A stretch of DNA of 64,000 nucleotides from Bacillus_AB infantis_C (GCF_050107595.1 NZ_JBNILH010000014.1:25041-89040), one strand, 5' to 3'. Shown: positions 41,452-50,088, numbered from the stretch's first letter. The notes: generated from the letters alone by a model not told the origin. A program made the numbers and translations.

Positions 41452-41974
41452 CCACCTCCAGGACAGCTTTCAATGTTTTTATGGCATGATGGAGCCGTGA
41501 TTTCACCGTGCCGACAGGGATGCCGACAACCTCTGCAATCTCTGACTGAGGCATATCATGATAATAGCTTAAAATAATGACTGCCCTCTGTGCCTCAGGG
41601 AGGCTGGAGATGGCTTCCCGAACCGTCATCTTATCTGCCTGGTCCATCTGCCCTTCAGATGAGGGGAGCAGGAAAGGCATCAGCTTCTGCCATTTTTTCC
41701 GCCTATTCAGTTTGGTGATCATTAAATGGTAAGCGATTTGAAAAAGAAAGGTTTTAACGCCTGCCTTCTTTGGGTCATAGCTTGCTTTTGACTGGTGGAG
41801 CTTCAGGAAAGCGTCCTGAACAAGATCGATGCTGAGCTGCTCTTCTTTCGTGAAGCGGAACAGAAAAGCATATAAGGGAGATTTAAGCGAAAGATACAGC
41901 TGGTCAAATGCCTCTTCACTCCCTTCCTGGAAGGCTATCATAAATTGATTGGCTCTTCCGGTATGCTCAGTCAT
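41423..41974 (-). CDS. ECF-family RNA polymerase sigma factor (second in window)
   Basis: A 183-residue ECF sigma factor. Region 2: FMIAFQEGSEEAFDQLYLSLKSPLYAFLFRF and LSIDLVQDAFLKLHQ ... VKTFLFQIAYHLMI; region 4: REAISSLPEAQRAVIILSYYHDM, EIAEVVGIPVGTVKSRLHHAIKTL. The ATG at 41974 has AAGGAG 10 bases before it and overlaps the stop of the upstream membrane-protein gene by 8 bases; the longer frame to 42043 has no support. It is flanked by two membrane proteins that may control it, an organisation like sigY/sigX-type operons. The regulon is unknown. Confidence 0.9.
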   Translation of the reverse strand: MTEHTGRANQFMIAFQEGSEEAFDQLYLSLKSPLYAFLFRFTKEEQLSIDLVQDAFLKLHQSKASYDPKKAGVKTFLFQIAYHLMITKLNRRKKWQKLMPFLLPSSEGQMDQADKMTVREAISSLPEAQRAVIILSYYHDMPQSEIAEVVGIPVGTVKSRLHHAIKTLKAVLEVDEIEQRKTQ

Positions 41975-42332
41975 CCCGCTGAAGCTCCTTGACCCCTTTG
42001 ATGACCATGGACAGTCTTGAAATGAGATAGGCGGTCCCGACAATCACCCAAGCCTGGCCCTGGTTTGTGAAAAATTGGACAAAAGGATTTTCGATTGTGC
42101 TTCCTCCGGAGATCATAAAGTTTAAAATCTGGATGCAGATGATGCTGTAGGCGGCCACTCCGATCGCGAGACCATCGAAAACATTCCAGCGGAGCAGGAC
42201 AGGCGACTTGCGGAAATTGATCTTGCCATTTTCTTTGACGATATATTTCCGCTGAAACGGAATGGCGATAGAGAAGATAATGATCATGATCAATACGGTG
42301 ACAATCATTGAAACGGTGAATCCAGTCCCCAT
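41967..42332 (-). CDS. Small membrane protein, first gene of the ECF sigma operon
   Basis: A 121-residue protein with about three membrane helices (residues 8-25, 51-72, 88-106). It is not recognised as a known family. The sequence FTVSMIVTVLIMIIIFSIAIPF at the N-terminus is a first helix and KGVKELQRDD a hydrophilic tail. Its stop overlaps the sigma factor's start, so the two are co-translated; a sensory or anti-sigma role is possible but unproven. Confidence 0.65.
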   Translation of the reverse strand: MGTGFTVSMIVTVLIMIIIFSIAIPFQRKYIVKENGKINFRKSPVLLRWNVFDGLAIGVAAYSIICIQILNFMISGGSTIENPFVQFFTNQGQAWVIVGTAYLISRLSMVIKGVKELQRDD

Positions 42333-42402
42333 TTAAGACACTCCCTTACTTGCATTGTATCTATTATACAAATGAAAGGGGAGGGAGGTTCAATGGGAAA
42401 AT

Positions 42403-42429
42403 AAAAAAACGGCGGAGGCCGTCTTTTTT
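42403..42429. terminator. Terminator stem upstream of the ECF operon
   Basis: AAAAAAACGGC-GGAG-GCCGTCTTTTTT, symmetric for both strands. Read on the minus strand it would end the transcript of the gene at 42677, from which it is separated by a dispersed repeat. Confidence 0.8.
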
Positions 42430-42473
42430 GAAAATATTATTGCAGAAAGGCAAAAAGAGTTTGAAAACCTGTT

Positions 42474-42604
42474 GATTGGAGTGCAAGGCACGTAGACTCC
42501 TGCGGGAGATAGCGGCAAGGCTGAGACCCCGCAAGAGCTTGCTCTGAGGAGGCTCAGCGTCGCCCCGCGGAAAGCGAAGTGCCTGGAACGGGTATCAACA
42601 GCCC
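42474..42604. repeat. GC-rich Bacillaceae dispersed repeat
   Basis: Contains GACTCCTGCGGGAG, GCTGAGACCCCGC, GAGGAGGCTCAGC, CGCCCCGCGGAAAGCGAAG and TGCCTGGAACGGG in this order. From memory, near-identical strings recur many times in Bacillus and Geobacillus genomes between genes. It is internally palindromic (GACTCCTGCGGGAG; GCTGAG/CTCAGC). No ORF with a ribosome binding site. Confidence 0.8.
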
Positions 42605-42676
42605 CCTTAAAAGCAGGAGATACCTCACACAACAAATAAAAGGTTTGCCTATCCTTTGAAACAATCCCTTTCCCGG

Positions 42677-42928
42677 CTAAGTAAGAAGCTCATAGATTTC
42701 ATTCAGCTTATTGGCTCTTTTGTAATCCAGCTCTTCTTTGGCGTGCTGGATTTCAGGGGGGAGTATGCTGTTCAGGAAAGCGGCTTCCTGCTCGGTAAGT
42801 CTGCTTACAAACGCATTATCTCCTTCTGAAAGATCGTCAGTGATCTTAAGGTACAGCTCCCGGCATTCATGAGAGCGGTCCGTGTAATTGGACAGCAGTT
42901 CACGCAGATAGCCCAGCGATTGGTTCAT
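42677..42928 (-). CDS. Small uncharacterised helical protein
   Basis: An 83-residue, hydrophilic, helix-rich protein (NQSLGYLRELLSNYTDRSHE ... AKEELDYKRANKLNEIYELL). The ATG at 42928 follows GAGGTGAGG; the open extension to 42937 overlaps that site. It resembles the many small sporulation-associated helical proteins of Bacillus in size and composition, but I do not recognise the family. It is followed by a dispersed repeat and then a terminator. Confidence 0.7.
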   Translation of the reverse strand: MNQSLGYLRELLSNYTDRSHECRELYLKITDDLSEGDNAFVSRLTEQEAAFLNSILPPEIQHAKEELDYKRANKLNEIYELLT

Positions 42929-43144
42929 GATCCTCACCTCATTATTGTAGTCCCTTACTAGGATGGTAAGTGGATAAATGAAATATGTGCTCCGATAGAT
43001 AAATGTTTAAAAGAATTTTTAAAGGGTAAATAAAATGAAAAATCCGGCCTACCCCCATAATCCAATTTGCCGAAGAGAATGTTATACTAGAGATAGAAAA
43101 GCCGGCCTGAAAAAGGCGCATATAAGAGGCATAGGAGGTTTCGT

Positions 43145-43273
43145 ATGAGAGCACATTATCTGGATATTGACCGGCTGCTCGATGAAACCAGTGAATTACA
43201 AGAAGAGAATATATTTTATGCGATAGGCCAATTCGAGATAGACAAGCTCCTGGAGAGCACCCGGGATTGGTGA
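43145..43273 (+). CDS. 42-residue small protein
   Basis: ATG at 43145 with a perfect ribosome binding site (AGGAGG, 6 bases upstream) and an extended -10 element (TGTTATACT, about 43080-43088). The product is acidic and amphipathic: it starts MRAHYLDIDRLLDE and ends DKLLESTRDW. No signal peptide or membrane helix. The terminator at 43358 follows. The site, promoter and terminator make a complete small transcription unit, so I consider it real. The family is unknown to me. Confidence 0.65.
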   Translation: MRAHYLDIDRLLDETSELQEENIFYAIGQFEIDKLLESTRDW

Positions 43274-43357
43274 ATTCATTGGTTCAGCCTTTAAGGCAGC
43301 ACTTATGACAGCATAAAGGATTATACAAACTGGGGAAAGATAGATACAAACAAAGGA

Positions 43358-43388
43358 GGCTGCCATTTTTCAGGCAGTCTTTTCTTTT
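43358..43388 (+). terminator. Terminator after the 42-residue gene
   Basis: GGCTGCC-ATTTTTCA-GGCAGTC followed by TTTTCTTTT (one G-T wobble). Confidence 0.8.
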
Positions 43389-43497
43389 ATGATGCCTGCC
43401 TTTGCCGGGCGGATAATTTTTGTTGGAATAATACTCATGCCAAAGTGTAAAATAAAGGAACTGTGAGAGCAAATCATACAGACGAAGGTGATGGGAC

Positions 43498-44190
43498 ATG
43501 ATCGGCTGTCTTTGTATACATGGATTTACAGGTGCTCCGTTTGAGCTCGAGCCGCTGACGGAGTATCTCAGGAAACATACTGCGTGGGAGGTTGCCGTTC
43601 CTACCCTGCCTGGACATGGGGACAGGCTGCAGCTGAAAGGCATTGAGTATAAAAAGTGGATAAGCCATGCTGAAGATGAGCTGCAGAAGCTGATGGAGAA
43701 GTGTGATGAAGTCTATGTGATCGGTTTCTCCATGGGCGGGATCATTGCCAGTTATCTGGCGGTGCACTATCCGGTAAAAAAGCTGATCCTCTTAAGCGCG
43801 GCCGCCTATTATGTGAACCCGAAGCAGCTTGTGAAGGATATAGGAGAAATGATAAAGGACACCGTTAAAGGGAATCTTTTCAAGAATGAAATGTTCCTGA
43901 GATATAACCGGAAAATCAGGGAAACCCCGATTGCAGCCACGCTGCAGTTCAGGAGGCTGGTGTCCTCTGTAAGGCCGATCATTAATCAGATCCGGATCCC
44001 TACCCTGATTGCCCAGGGAGAAGTGGACGGAGTCGTCCCGCCGCGCAGTGCCACGTACCTATATGAAAATATAGGTGCATCGTCCAAAAAGCTCATTTTT
44101 CTAAAAGAATCGAAGCACCTGATCTGCCACAGCGGCGAATGTGAAGGGCTGTTCCAGGATATATTGGAATTTCTTCAGCATGAGGCATAA
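43498..44190 (+). CDS. Alpha/beta-hydrolase (carboxylesterase-like)
   Basis: A 230-residue alpha/beta-hydrolase. Oxyanion motif CLCIHGFTGAPFELEPL (HGFTG, about residues 8-12), nucleophile elbow GFSMGG with Ser (about 78), acid in IAQGEVDGVVPP (Asp, about 182) and His in LICHSGECE or SKHLI (about 206-210). It resembles the Est30/YvaK carboxylesterases of Bacillus and Geobacillus, which hydrolyse short-chain esters or monoglycerides. Single gene between two terminators; the physiological substrate is unknown. Confidence 0.88.
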   Translation: MIGCLCIHGFTGAPFELEPLTEYLRKHTAWEVAVPTLPGHGDRLQLKGIEYKKWISHAEDELQKLMEKCDEVYVIGFSMGGIIASYLAVHYPVKKLILLSAAAYYVNPKQLVKDIGEMIKDTVKGNLFKNEMFLRYNRKIRETPIAATLQFRRLVSSVRPIINQIRIPTLIAQGEVDGVVPPRSATYLYENIGASSKKLIFLKESKHLICHSGECEGLFQDILEFLQHEA

Positions 44191-44278
44191 TTGCCAGGGT
44201 GGGCACTTTATTGCAAAGCGCCCTTAAAAATGGTAAGATAAACCCTAAAGTGCCAAAGAGAAATTTCTTTGAAACCCG

Positions 44279-44308
44279 GACATACTCCACCTGGAGAATG
44301 TCTTTTTT
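44279..44308 (+). terminator. Terminator after the esterase gene
   Basis: GACATaCTCC-ACCT-GGAGaATGTC followed by TTTTTT. Confidence 0.88.
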
Positions 44309-44612
44309 CACTTTAATATATAGGTATGACTGCAAGGGGCTTTATTATAAAAATTGTTCAAATACTGAATGAAATATAGCCAGCTAAAATAAGCTGCCAT
44401 CTCCTTTACCGGGTTTCAGCCAGGATCCCTCCACTCAGATCCCGGCAGAGATACAAGATCTTCGGTCCTCTTAGAACACTCCAAAACGCTTGCCTGCCAA
44501 GTCTGCTGCAGGAAAGCATGTTTTGCCATGTATTGTCCGAGCGGCAGGTGGCCCTGCTGATCAGACGCTAATCACCATAAATAATTGCCAAGAAACAAAA
44601 GGAGAGAATACA
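44309..44612 (+). other. Long 5' leader region of cshA
   Basis: About 300 bp without a gene before the TTG of cshA. TTGTTC ... TATAGC near 44356-44380 is a weak promoter candidate. Long leaders are common for cold-induced RNA helicase genes, but no known cold-box structure was identified. Confidence 0.4.
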
Positions 44613-46109
44613 TTGACAAAGTTTCAAGATTTAGGCATCAGTCCTGCTACAATGAAATCACTAAAAAGAATGGGGTTTGAAGAAGCTACCCCAATCCAGG
44701 CCGAAACAATCCCTTTGAGCCTTGCTAATAAAGATTTGATCGGCCAGGCACAGACCGGTACGGGAAAAACCGCTGCATTCGGAGTTCCGCTGATTGATAA
44801 AATCGACACAAGCAAGGATGTTATCCAGGGGATCATCATTGCTCCGACCCGCGAGCTTGCAATCCAGGTATCTGAAGAGCTTTATAAGATCGGCTACGGA
44901 AAAAGAGCGCGCGTGCTTTCTATCTACGGAGGCCAGGATATCAACCGCCAGATCCGCGCCCTTAAAAAGCCACCTCATATCATCGTCGGAACACCTGGAA
45001 GGGTCCTTGACCATATTAAACGCAAAACGCTCCGTCTGGACAATGTCCACACAGCGATCCTTGACGAAGCAGATGAAATGCTGAACATGGGCTTTATAGA
45101 AGACATCGAATCCATTCTGGCAAGCGTGCCTGTGGAAAGACAGACCCTCTTGTTCTCTGCTACAATGCCTGCTCCAATCCAGAGAATGGCAGAAAGATTC
45201 ATGAGAGACCCGCAGGTTATCCGTGTCAAAGCTAAGGAAATGACGGTTCCGCTTATTGAGCAGTTCTATGTGGAAGTCCAGGAGAGAACCAAGTTTGATG
45301 TACTGACACGCCTTCTGAATATCCAGTCACCAGAACTTGCCATCATCTTTGGCCGCACCAAAAGGCGTGTTGATGAGCTTGCAGAGGCGCTGAATCTGAG
45401 AGGCTTCCTTGCAGAAGGAATTCACGGGGACCTTAGCCAGGCAAAGCGTATGTCTGTCTTGAGAAAATTCAAAGAAGGATCAATCGATGTTCTTGTTGCG
45501 ACTGATGTTGCTGCAAGGGGCCTTGATATTTCCGGCGTAACACATGTATACAATTTTGACATCCCTCAGGATCCTGAAAGCTATGTTCACCGCATCGGCC
45601 GTACAGGGCGCGCAGGAAAAGAAGGAATGGCGATGACATTCATCACGCCGCGCGAGAGATCCTATCTTTCTGTTGTTGAAAGAACGACAAAGAGCAAGAT
45701 GGAAAAAATGGTTCCGCCAACGCTTGCTGAAGCCCTTGAAGGCCAGCAAAAGGCTGCGGTCGACAAAATTTCACAGGCCATTAGTGCCAATAACCTGGAA
45801 AACTACAAAGAGGCAGCAGACGAGCTTCTTGAGCAGCATGATGCTTCTGACGTTGTGGCAGCCGTCCTGAAGATGTTGACGAAAGAGCCGGACGACACTC
45901 CTGTCAAGCTGACAGAAGAAAAGCCGCTTCCATCCAAAAGGGACAGAAAGCCTTATGACCGCAGAAGAAGCAATGACAATAGAAGAGGCAGCGACAATAG
46001 AAGAGGCTATGATTCCAAAAGGAAAGACGGCCAGTATAAACCAAGGCAGGGACAGGGCGGACGCCGTCAAGGCAATTATTCCAACCGTACGTCCGACAGC
46101 AGCCGTTAA
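44613..46109 (+). CDS. cshA: DEAD-box ATP-dependent RNA helicase
   Basis: A 498-residue helicase. Motifs in order: Q motif FQDLGISPATMKSL ... ATPIQ, I AQTGTGKT (about residues 44-51), Ia PTRELA, Ib GTPGR, II DEAD (about 151-154), III SAT, IV IIFGRTKRRVD, V ATDVAARGLD, VI HRIGRTGR (about 325-332). The C-terminal tail (about 425-498) is basic and rich in Arg-Gly-Asn-Asp repeats (NRRGSDNRRGYD), as in CshA, which joins the RNA degradosome and ribosome assembly. The start TTG 44613 after GGAGAG is chosen; the longer frame from 44490 lies in the leader. Confidence 0.96.
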   Translation: MTKFQDLGISPATMKSLKRMGFEEATPIQAETIPLSLANKDLIGQAQTGTGKTAAFGVPLIDKIDTSKDVIQGIIIAPTRELAIQVSEELYKIGYGKRARVLSIYGGQDINRQIRALKKPPHIIVGTPGRVLDHIKRKTLRLDNVHTAILDEADEMLNMGFIEDIESILASVPVERQTLLFSATMPAPIQRMAERFMRDPQVIRVKAKEMTVPLIEQFYVEVQERTKFDVLTRLLNIQSPELAIIFGRTKRRVDELAEALNLRGFLAEGIHGDLSQAKRMSVLRKFKEGSIDVLVATDVAARGLDISGVTHVYNFDIPQDPESYVHRIGRTGRAGKEGMAMTFITPRERSYLSVVERTTKSKMEKMVPPTLAEALEGQQKAAVDKISQAISANNLENYKEAADELLEQHDASDVVAAVLKMLTKEPDDTPVKLTEEKPLPSKRDRKPYDRRRSNDNRRGSDNRRGYDSKRKDGQYKPRQGQGGRRQGNYSNRTSDSSR

Positions 46110-46148
46110 TAGAATATAGAAAATGGGCACCATGAGTGCTTTAAGCAC

Positions 46149-46188
46149 AAGGGGTACGGAATTTATAACATTCCGTACCCCTTTTTTC
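46149..46188 (+). terminator. Terminator after cshA
   Basis: AAGGGGTACGGAAT pairs with ATTCCGTACCCCTT, followed by TTTT. Confidence 0.92.
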
Positions 46189-46206
46189 TGCATAAAAAGG
46201 GAATGA

Positions 46207-46277
46207 TTCTACCTAAAAAAGAACGATTTCTACATAAATTCAAAGGAATTCTACATAAAATACATAAATTTCCACAA
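46207..46277. repeat. Second 21-bp-phased TTCTAC motif series
   Basis: TTCTACCT at 46207, TTCTACAT at 46228, TTCTACAT at 46249 and the weaker TTCCACAA at 46270: again exactly 21-bp steps. It lies, like the first locus, just after a terminator. Confidence 0.8.
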
Positions 46278-46361
46278 ACCTCAATAAAACCAGCCCTCCT
46301 TTTTTAATAAAGAAATTGGCGCATACTAAGCGGGATAAGGACCATTAAAGGAGGTTGCTCA

Positions 46362-47324
46362 TTGACGATCATAAAGCTTGGATATGTGGCGATGAGTGTG
46401 CATCTGCAGAATTGCTCGCCTTCGCAGACCATGACCTATAAACAGTTTTCCGGCATTAAGGACCGGGAAGCAGCCATCAGGAAGCTTGAGAGGATTGCGA
46501 TATCCAATCTGGAAAACTGCCTGCGCCTCCTGAAGCATAATGCTGCCCATGATATCTCCTTCTTCCGGCTCAGCTCCAAGCTGATCCCGCTCGCCAATCA
46601 TGAGGAGCTGGCCGATTGGAAATACATGAGGCCGCTGAAGCCGGCTCTGCAGGGCCTGGCGGACTATATTAAAGACCATAGAATGAGGGTTGATTTTCAC
46701 CCGGACCATTTTGTCCTCCTGAATGCCCTGAAGCCGGAAATTCTGAATGTATCGATCAAGACGCTTTCCATGCATAAGGCTTTGCTGAAGGGGATGGAGA
46801 TTGAACCGGAGCACCGCTGTGTCCTGCATGTTGGCGGGGCTTACAATGACAAGGAAAAGGCACTGGAGCAGTTCATCCATAACTGGGGGCTGATCCCGGC
46901 AGCCATCCAGCAGATGGTCATGCTCGAGAATGATGACACGGCCTTCACCTTGGACGATACATTGTATCTATGCGAAAAGCTTGGCATTCCGCTTGTCTTT
47001 GACTATCACCATCATTTGGCCCATTTTGAAAATGAAGACTGGATAAGCAATTGGGAGAGGGTTACCGCGACCTGGAAGCATGCAAAGCTTCCCATCAAGA
47101 TGCATATATCCAGCCCCCGTTCTGCCAAGGACTTTCGTGCTCATGCTGATTATGTCGATCCTGAGATGTTCATGGATTTCCTGAAGAACATCAAGGGAAG
47201 CGTACCGGAAATCCATTGCATGATTGAAGCGAAAAAGAAGGACGATGCCCTTTTCAAGCTGGCGGACTATCTCCGGCGGGAGGCAGGATTAGAAGAAGTG
47301 GACCAGGCAGCATTTAAAATATAG
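46362..47324 (+). CDS. uvsE: UV DNA damage endonuclease
   Basis: A 320-residue TIM-barrel, metal-dependent endonuclease that nicks DNA 5' of UV photoproducts. Family landmarks: KLGYVAMSVHLQN (start), DISFFRLSSKLIPLANHE (about residues 65-82), DFHPDHFVLLN (about 110-120), VLHVGGAYNDKEKAL (about 154-168), MLENDDTAFT (metal Glu, about 187) and FDYHHHLAHF (about 211-220). The TTG start has AAAGGAGG 8 bases upstream. Its length equals that of Bacillus UvsE. In B. subtilis uvsE is elsewhere, so it is an insertion within the cshA-ydbS order. Confidence 0.95.
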   Translation: MTIIKLGYVAMSVHLQNCSPSQTMTYKQFSGIKDREAAIRKLERIAISNLENCLRLLKHNAAHDISFFRLSSKLIPLANHEELADWKYMRPLKPALQGLADYIKDHRMRVDFHPDHFVLLNALKPEILNVSIKTLSMHKALLKGMEIEPEHRCVLHVGGAYNDKEKALEQFIHNWGLIPAAIQQMVMLENDDTAFTLDDTLYLCEKLGIPLVFDYHHHLAHFENEDWISNWERVTATWKHAKLPIKMHISSPRSAKDFRAHADYVDPEMFMDFLKNIKGSVPEIHCMIEAKKKDDALFKLADYLRREAGLEEVDQAAFKI

Positions 47325-47426
47325 CAAGAACTTCCTCCCCGGCTGCCTGATGTCCTGTATACTGGAAGGTATAAAGCCTGAAGGACGGCTTAAATACTAA
47401 AGTGCCTTTTCAGGAGGAATTATTTT

Positions 47427-47906
47427 ATGAGCACCGGACCAAGAACAAGGATTTCAAAAAGGGCCCTCCCGGTATGGAGGATATCAGGGGCGATCCATTC
47501 AGGCATTTTTGTGCTTGCAATGGGAGGAGCTGCAGCGCTTGCCTTTATTTTTGATGGGCCCGGATGGATTATCCCCGCTGCCGTCATCCTGGCATGCGTG
47601 TATATGTATTTTTTTATTCTGCTTTTCCCTTCGCTGAAGTGGAAAAGGTGGCGCTATGAGGTGCGGGAGCAGGAGATCGAGCTTCAGCACGGCATATTCA
47701 TTGTCAAAAGGACGCTGGTCCCGATGGTCAGGGTTCAGCATGTTGATACAAGGCAGGGGCCGATTCTCAGGAAGTATGCGCTGGCCACTATCGCCGTGTC
47801 TACAGCAGCTACTGTCCATGAGATACCTGCGCTTGATATGGACGAAGCAGAAGAATTGCGCCTCTCCATTTCAAAGCTGGCAAGGGTGGCTGATGAAGAT
47901 GTCTGA
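47427..47906 (+). CDS. ydbS: YdbS-like bacterial PH-domain membrane protein
   Basis: A 159-residue protein with two N-terminal membrane helices (about residues 23-43 and 48-68) followed by a PH-like (bPH2) domain: YEVREQEIELQHGIFIVKRTLVPMVRVQHVD (cited for its pattern of strand, then RV-QHVDT) and ATIAVSTAATVHEIPALD. It overlaps the longer PH-domain gene by 14 bases. In B. subtilis ydbS-ydbT form the same pair and have been linked to resistance against the peptide amylocyclicin; a role in envelope defence is therefore likely here. Confidence 0.88.
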   Translation: MSTGPRTRISKRALPVWRISGAIHSGIFVLAMGGAAALAFIFDGPGWIIPAAVILACVYMYFFILLFPSLKWKRWRYEVREQEIELQHGIFIVKRTLVPMVRVQHVDTRQGPILRKYALATIAVSTAATVHEIPALDMDEAEELRLSISKLARVADEDV

Positions 47907-49329
47907 GCCTAAGAGGCTGCATCCAATTTCTGCGGTATCCAACTTTTTCAAGCAGCTTAAAGAACTTATTGTACCGTTTTTGGTATTCATTGTTTTCGGA
48001 TTCAAAAATTCAAATTGGGACCTTTTCTACCTTATTGGCTCTGCAGCAGCCGTCCTCCTTGTACTGGCGGGCGGCATCCTGAAGTGGCTCCGCTTTACCT
48101 ACCGGGTGGAGGAAGGAGAGCTCCGGATTGAATACGGGGTCTTTGTCCGCAAGAAAAGGTATATCCCCTTTGAAAGGATCCAGAGCCTTGATTTTTCCGA
48201 GGGCATCCTGCACCGTCCGTTTGGGCTTGTGAAGGTCAAGGTCGAAACAGCAGGGACGAGCGGAACCCAGGAGGCAGAGGCGACCCTGACAGCCATTACC
48301 AAAGCGGAGGCCGCCGCCATCCAGGCGGAGCTTACAGCGGATAAGGCCGTCGGGGACTTAGAGAAGGAAAAGGCCCTCAAAGCCGGGCAAGACATCTATA
48401 AGATCTCCCCCGGACAGCTTCTGCTGCTTGCATCCACTTCCGGTGGGGCGGGGGTGGTCATTTCCGCAGTAATTGCTTTTTTCTTTCAGTTTGAAGAGAT
48501 CATTCCCTATGAAGCTCTTTTTCACCGTTTTGAGCATTTCGCAGAAAATGGCGTAATTTTCATCAGCGGCGCTGTGTTTCTTCTCCTGTTATTGGCATGG
48601 ATCATCGCTGTCATCGGGACGATGCTGAAGTATGCAGGCTTTACCGTCAGAAGAGAGGAAGATGACCTGGTCATCTCCCGGGGACTCTTGGAGAAAAGAC
48701 AGCTCACGATTCCCCTGCACAGGATACAGGCGCTCCGCTTCAGTGAAAATCCTGCCAGGCAGCCGCTTGGGTTCGGTACTTTATATGTTGAAAGCGCGGG
48801 CGGATCGGCTGTGGATAGGGATAGTGCCAAGGTAATGCTTTTCCCGATTATCCAGGGGAAAGACTTACGGGAGCTGATCGGACATCATCTTACAGATTAT
48901 AACGCCGGAATCCAGCTTGCAGGACTGCCGAAAAGGGCGCTGCCCCGGTACCTTTTCAGGGGGCTTCTTGCCGCAGCTTTATTCATTATTGTTCCGCCGG
49001 CCATCTTTCGTCCATGGGGATTCCTGTCCCTTTTGCTGCTCCTGCCGGCCGTGGTCTGGCCCTTATTGAAATTCAGGGCAGCGGGGTGGCATATCAGCGG
49101 CAGCCAGCTGACACTCCGGTATAGGACGTTCAGCAAGCATACAGTCTATATGATGAAAAATAAGGTACAGTCGCTCAGCCTTAAGGAAAGCCGCTTTCAA
49201 AAAAAGAAGCAGCTTGCGACAGTGGAATCTGCCGTCAAGTCCGGCTCAGGGAGGTCTGGCGGAAAGGCGGCTGACCTGGATATAAGTGATGCAGAACAGA
49301 TTTACAGATGGTACTCCAGAGAAAAATGA
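47893..49329 (+). CDS. ydbT: YdbT-like multi-PH-domain membrane protein
   Basis: A 478-residue membrane protein. It has three PH-like (bPH2) units: VEEGELRIEYGVFVRKKRYIPFERIQSLD-type segment near residue 80, VRREEDDLVISRGLLEKRQLTIPLHRIQALRF near 250 and a shorter third near 400 (SQLTLRYRTFSKHTVYMMKNKVQSL). Pairs of helices lie between them. The start at 47893 or 47899 lies in the end of ydbS; AAGGGTGG serves either. It is co-translated with ydbS and probably acts with it at the membrane. Confidence 0.88.
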   Translation: MKMSEPKRLHPISAVSNFFKQLKELIVPFLVFIVFGFKNSNWDLFYLIGSAAAVLLVLAGGILKWLRFTYRVEEGELRIEYGVFVRKKRYIPFERIQSLDFSEGILHRPFGLVKVKVETAGTSGTQEAEATLTAITKAEAAAIQAELTADKAVGDLEKEKALKAGQDIYKISPGQLLLLASTSGGAGVVISAVIAFFFQFEEIIPYEALFHRFEHFAENGVIFISGAVFLLLLLAWIIAVIGTMLKYAGFTVRREEDDLVISRGLLEKRQLTIPLHRIQALRFSENPARQPLGFGTLYVESAGGSAVDRDSAKVMLFPIIQGKDLRELIGHHLTDYNAGIQLAGLPKRALPRYLFRGLLAAALFIIVPPAIFRPWGFLSLLLLLPAVVWPLLKFRAAGWHISGSQLTLRYRTFSKHTVYMMKNKVQSLSLKESRFQKKKQLATVESAVKSGSGRSGGKAADLDISDAEQIYRWYSREK

Positions 49330-49340
49330 CATCCATAAAG

Positions 49341-49363
49341 AAAAGCGCCAGCCGGCGCTTTTT
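49341..49363. terminator. Shared terminator between ydbT and the rhomboid gene
   Basis: AAAAGCGCC-AGCC-GGCGCTTTTT, symmetric between convergent genes. Confidence 0.85.
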
Positions 49364-49368
49364 CTGCA

Positions 49369-49959
49369 TTATTTATTCCTTTTTAATGAAAGGGCTCCTA
49401 TAAGAAAACCGGAGATGAACCCGAAGATATGCGCCGAAATATTGATGTTTGGCTGGATGAAGGTCATAATAAGCCCAATGACGGCTATAGTGATGATAAT
49501 TTGTGAGTTCTCGCGTGACATCAAGTCTTTCCGGAAGTATGCGGCCGCTGCAAAGAAGCCAAACAGGCCGAAAATGGCCCCGCTCGAGCCGACATGCGTG
49601 TAGGTGAGCGGCTCAAGCAGCAGGGTGGCCACATTGGCAGAGATGCCGGTGATTAGATAGATGCCGGCAAATCTCGCCTTTCCTGCAATCCTCTCCAGGG
49701 CAGGGCCGAACAGGACAAGGGAAAAGCTGTTAAACAGGACATGGGCAAATCCGCTGTGCATGAACATCGGGGTGGCAAGCCGCCATACCTCGCCTTCCCT
49801 TATGAATAAATTGACTCCGGCGAGCCTTTCAAATATGTAGGAATTCGGGAATACAGGCAGTACAGTCAGCAAATAGAATAGTATATTCAAAAGCAAAATG
49901 ATGGAGACAATGGGATAGAAGCAGATGAATTCTTTGAAGCTCTCTGTCCTTGTGAACAT
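49369..49959 (-). CDS. ydcA: Rhomboid-family intramembrane serine protease
   Basis: A 196-residue, six-helix rhomboid. Family residues: GEVWRLATPMFMHSGFAHVLFNSFSLVLFGPALE (loop 1 and helix 2, about residues 55-88), the catalytic serine in VGSSGAIFGLFG (about 127) and the histidine in NISAHIFGFISGFL (about 176). It cleaves transmembrane helices of unknown targets. Same position and orientation as B. subtilis ydcA, between ydbT and acpS. Confidence 0.93.
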   Translation of the reverse strand: MFTRTESFKEFICFYPIVSIILLLNILFYLLTVLPVFPNSYIFERLAGVNLFIREGEVWRLATPMFMHSGFAHVLFNSFSLVLFGPALERIAGKARFAGIYLITGISANVATLLLEPLTYTHVGSSGAIFGLFGFFAAAAYFRKDLMSRENSQIIITIAVIGLIMTFIQPNINISAHIFGFISGFLIGALSLKRNK

Positions 49960-50088
49960 AACAGTCCCCTTTCTGTTTTTATCTGTAAAGGAAGGTTAAT
50001 TATACTATAGCCTGAAAGAGCCGGAAATGGCCACTGCTTGTATACTATTGTGTATGCAGGATGCAAACCAATTAGAAGGATGATGCAT

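Noticed and set aside
42474..42604. Insertion sequence
   Set aside because: Too short, with no transposase frame or terminal repeats; it fits a dispersed non-coding repeat.
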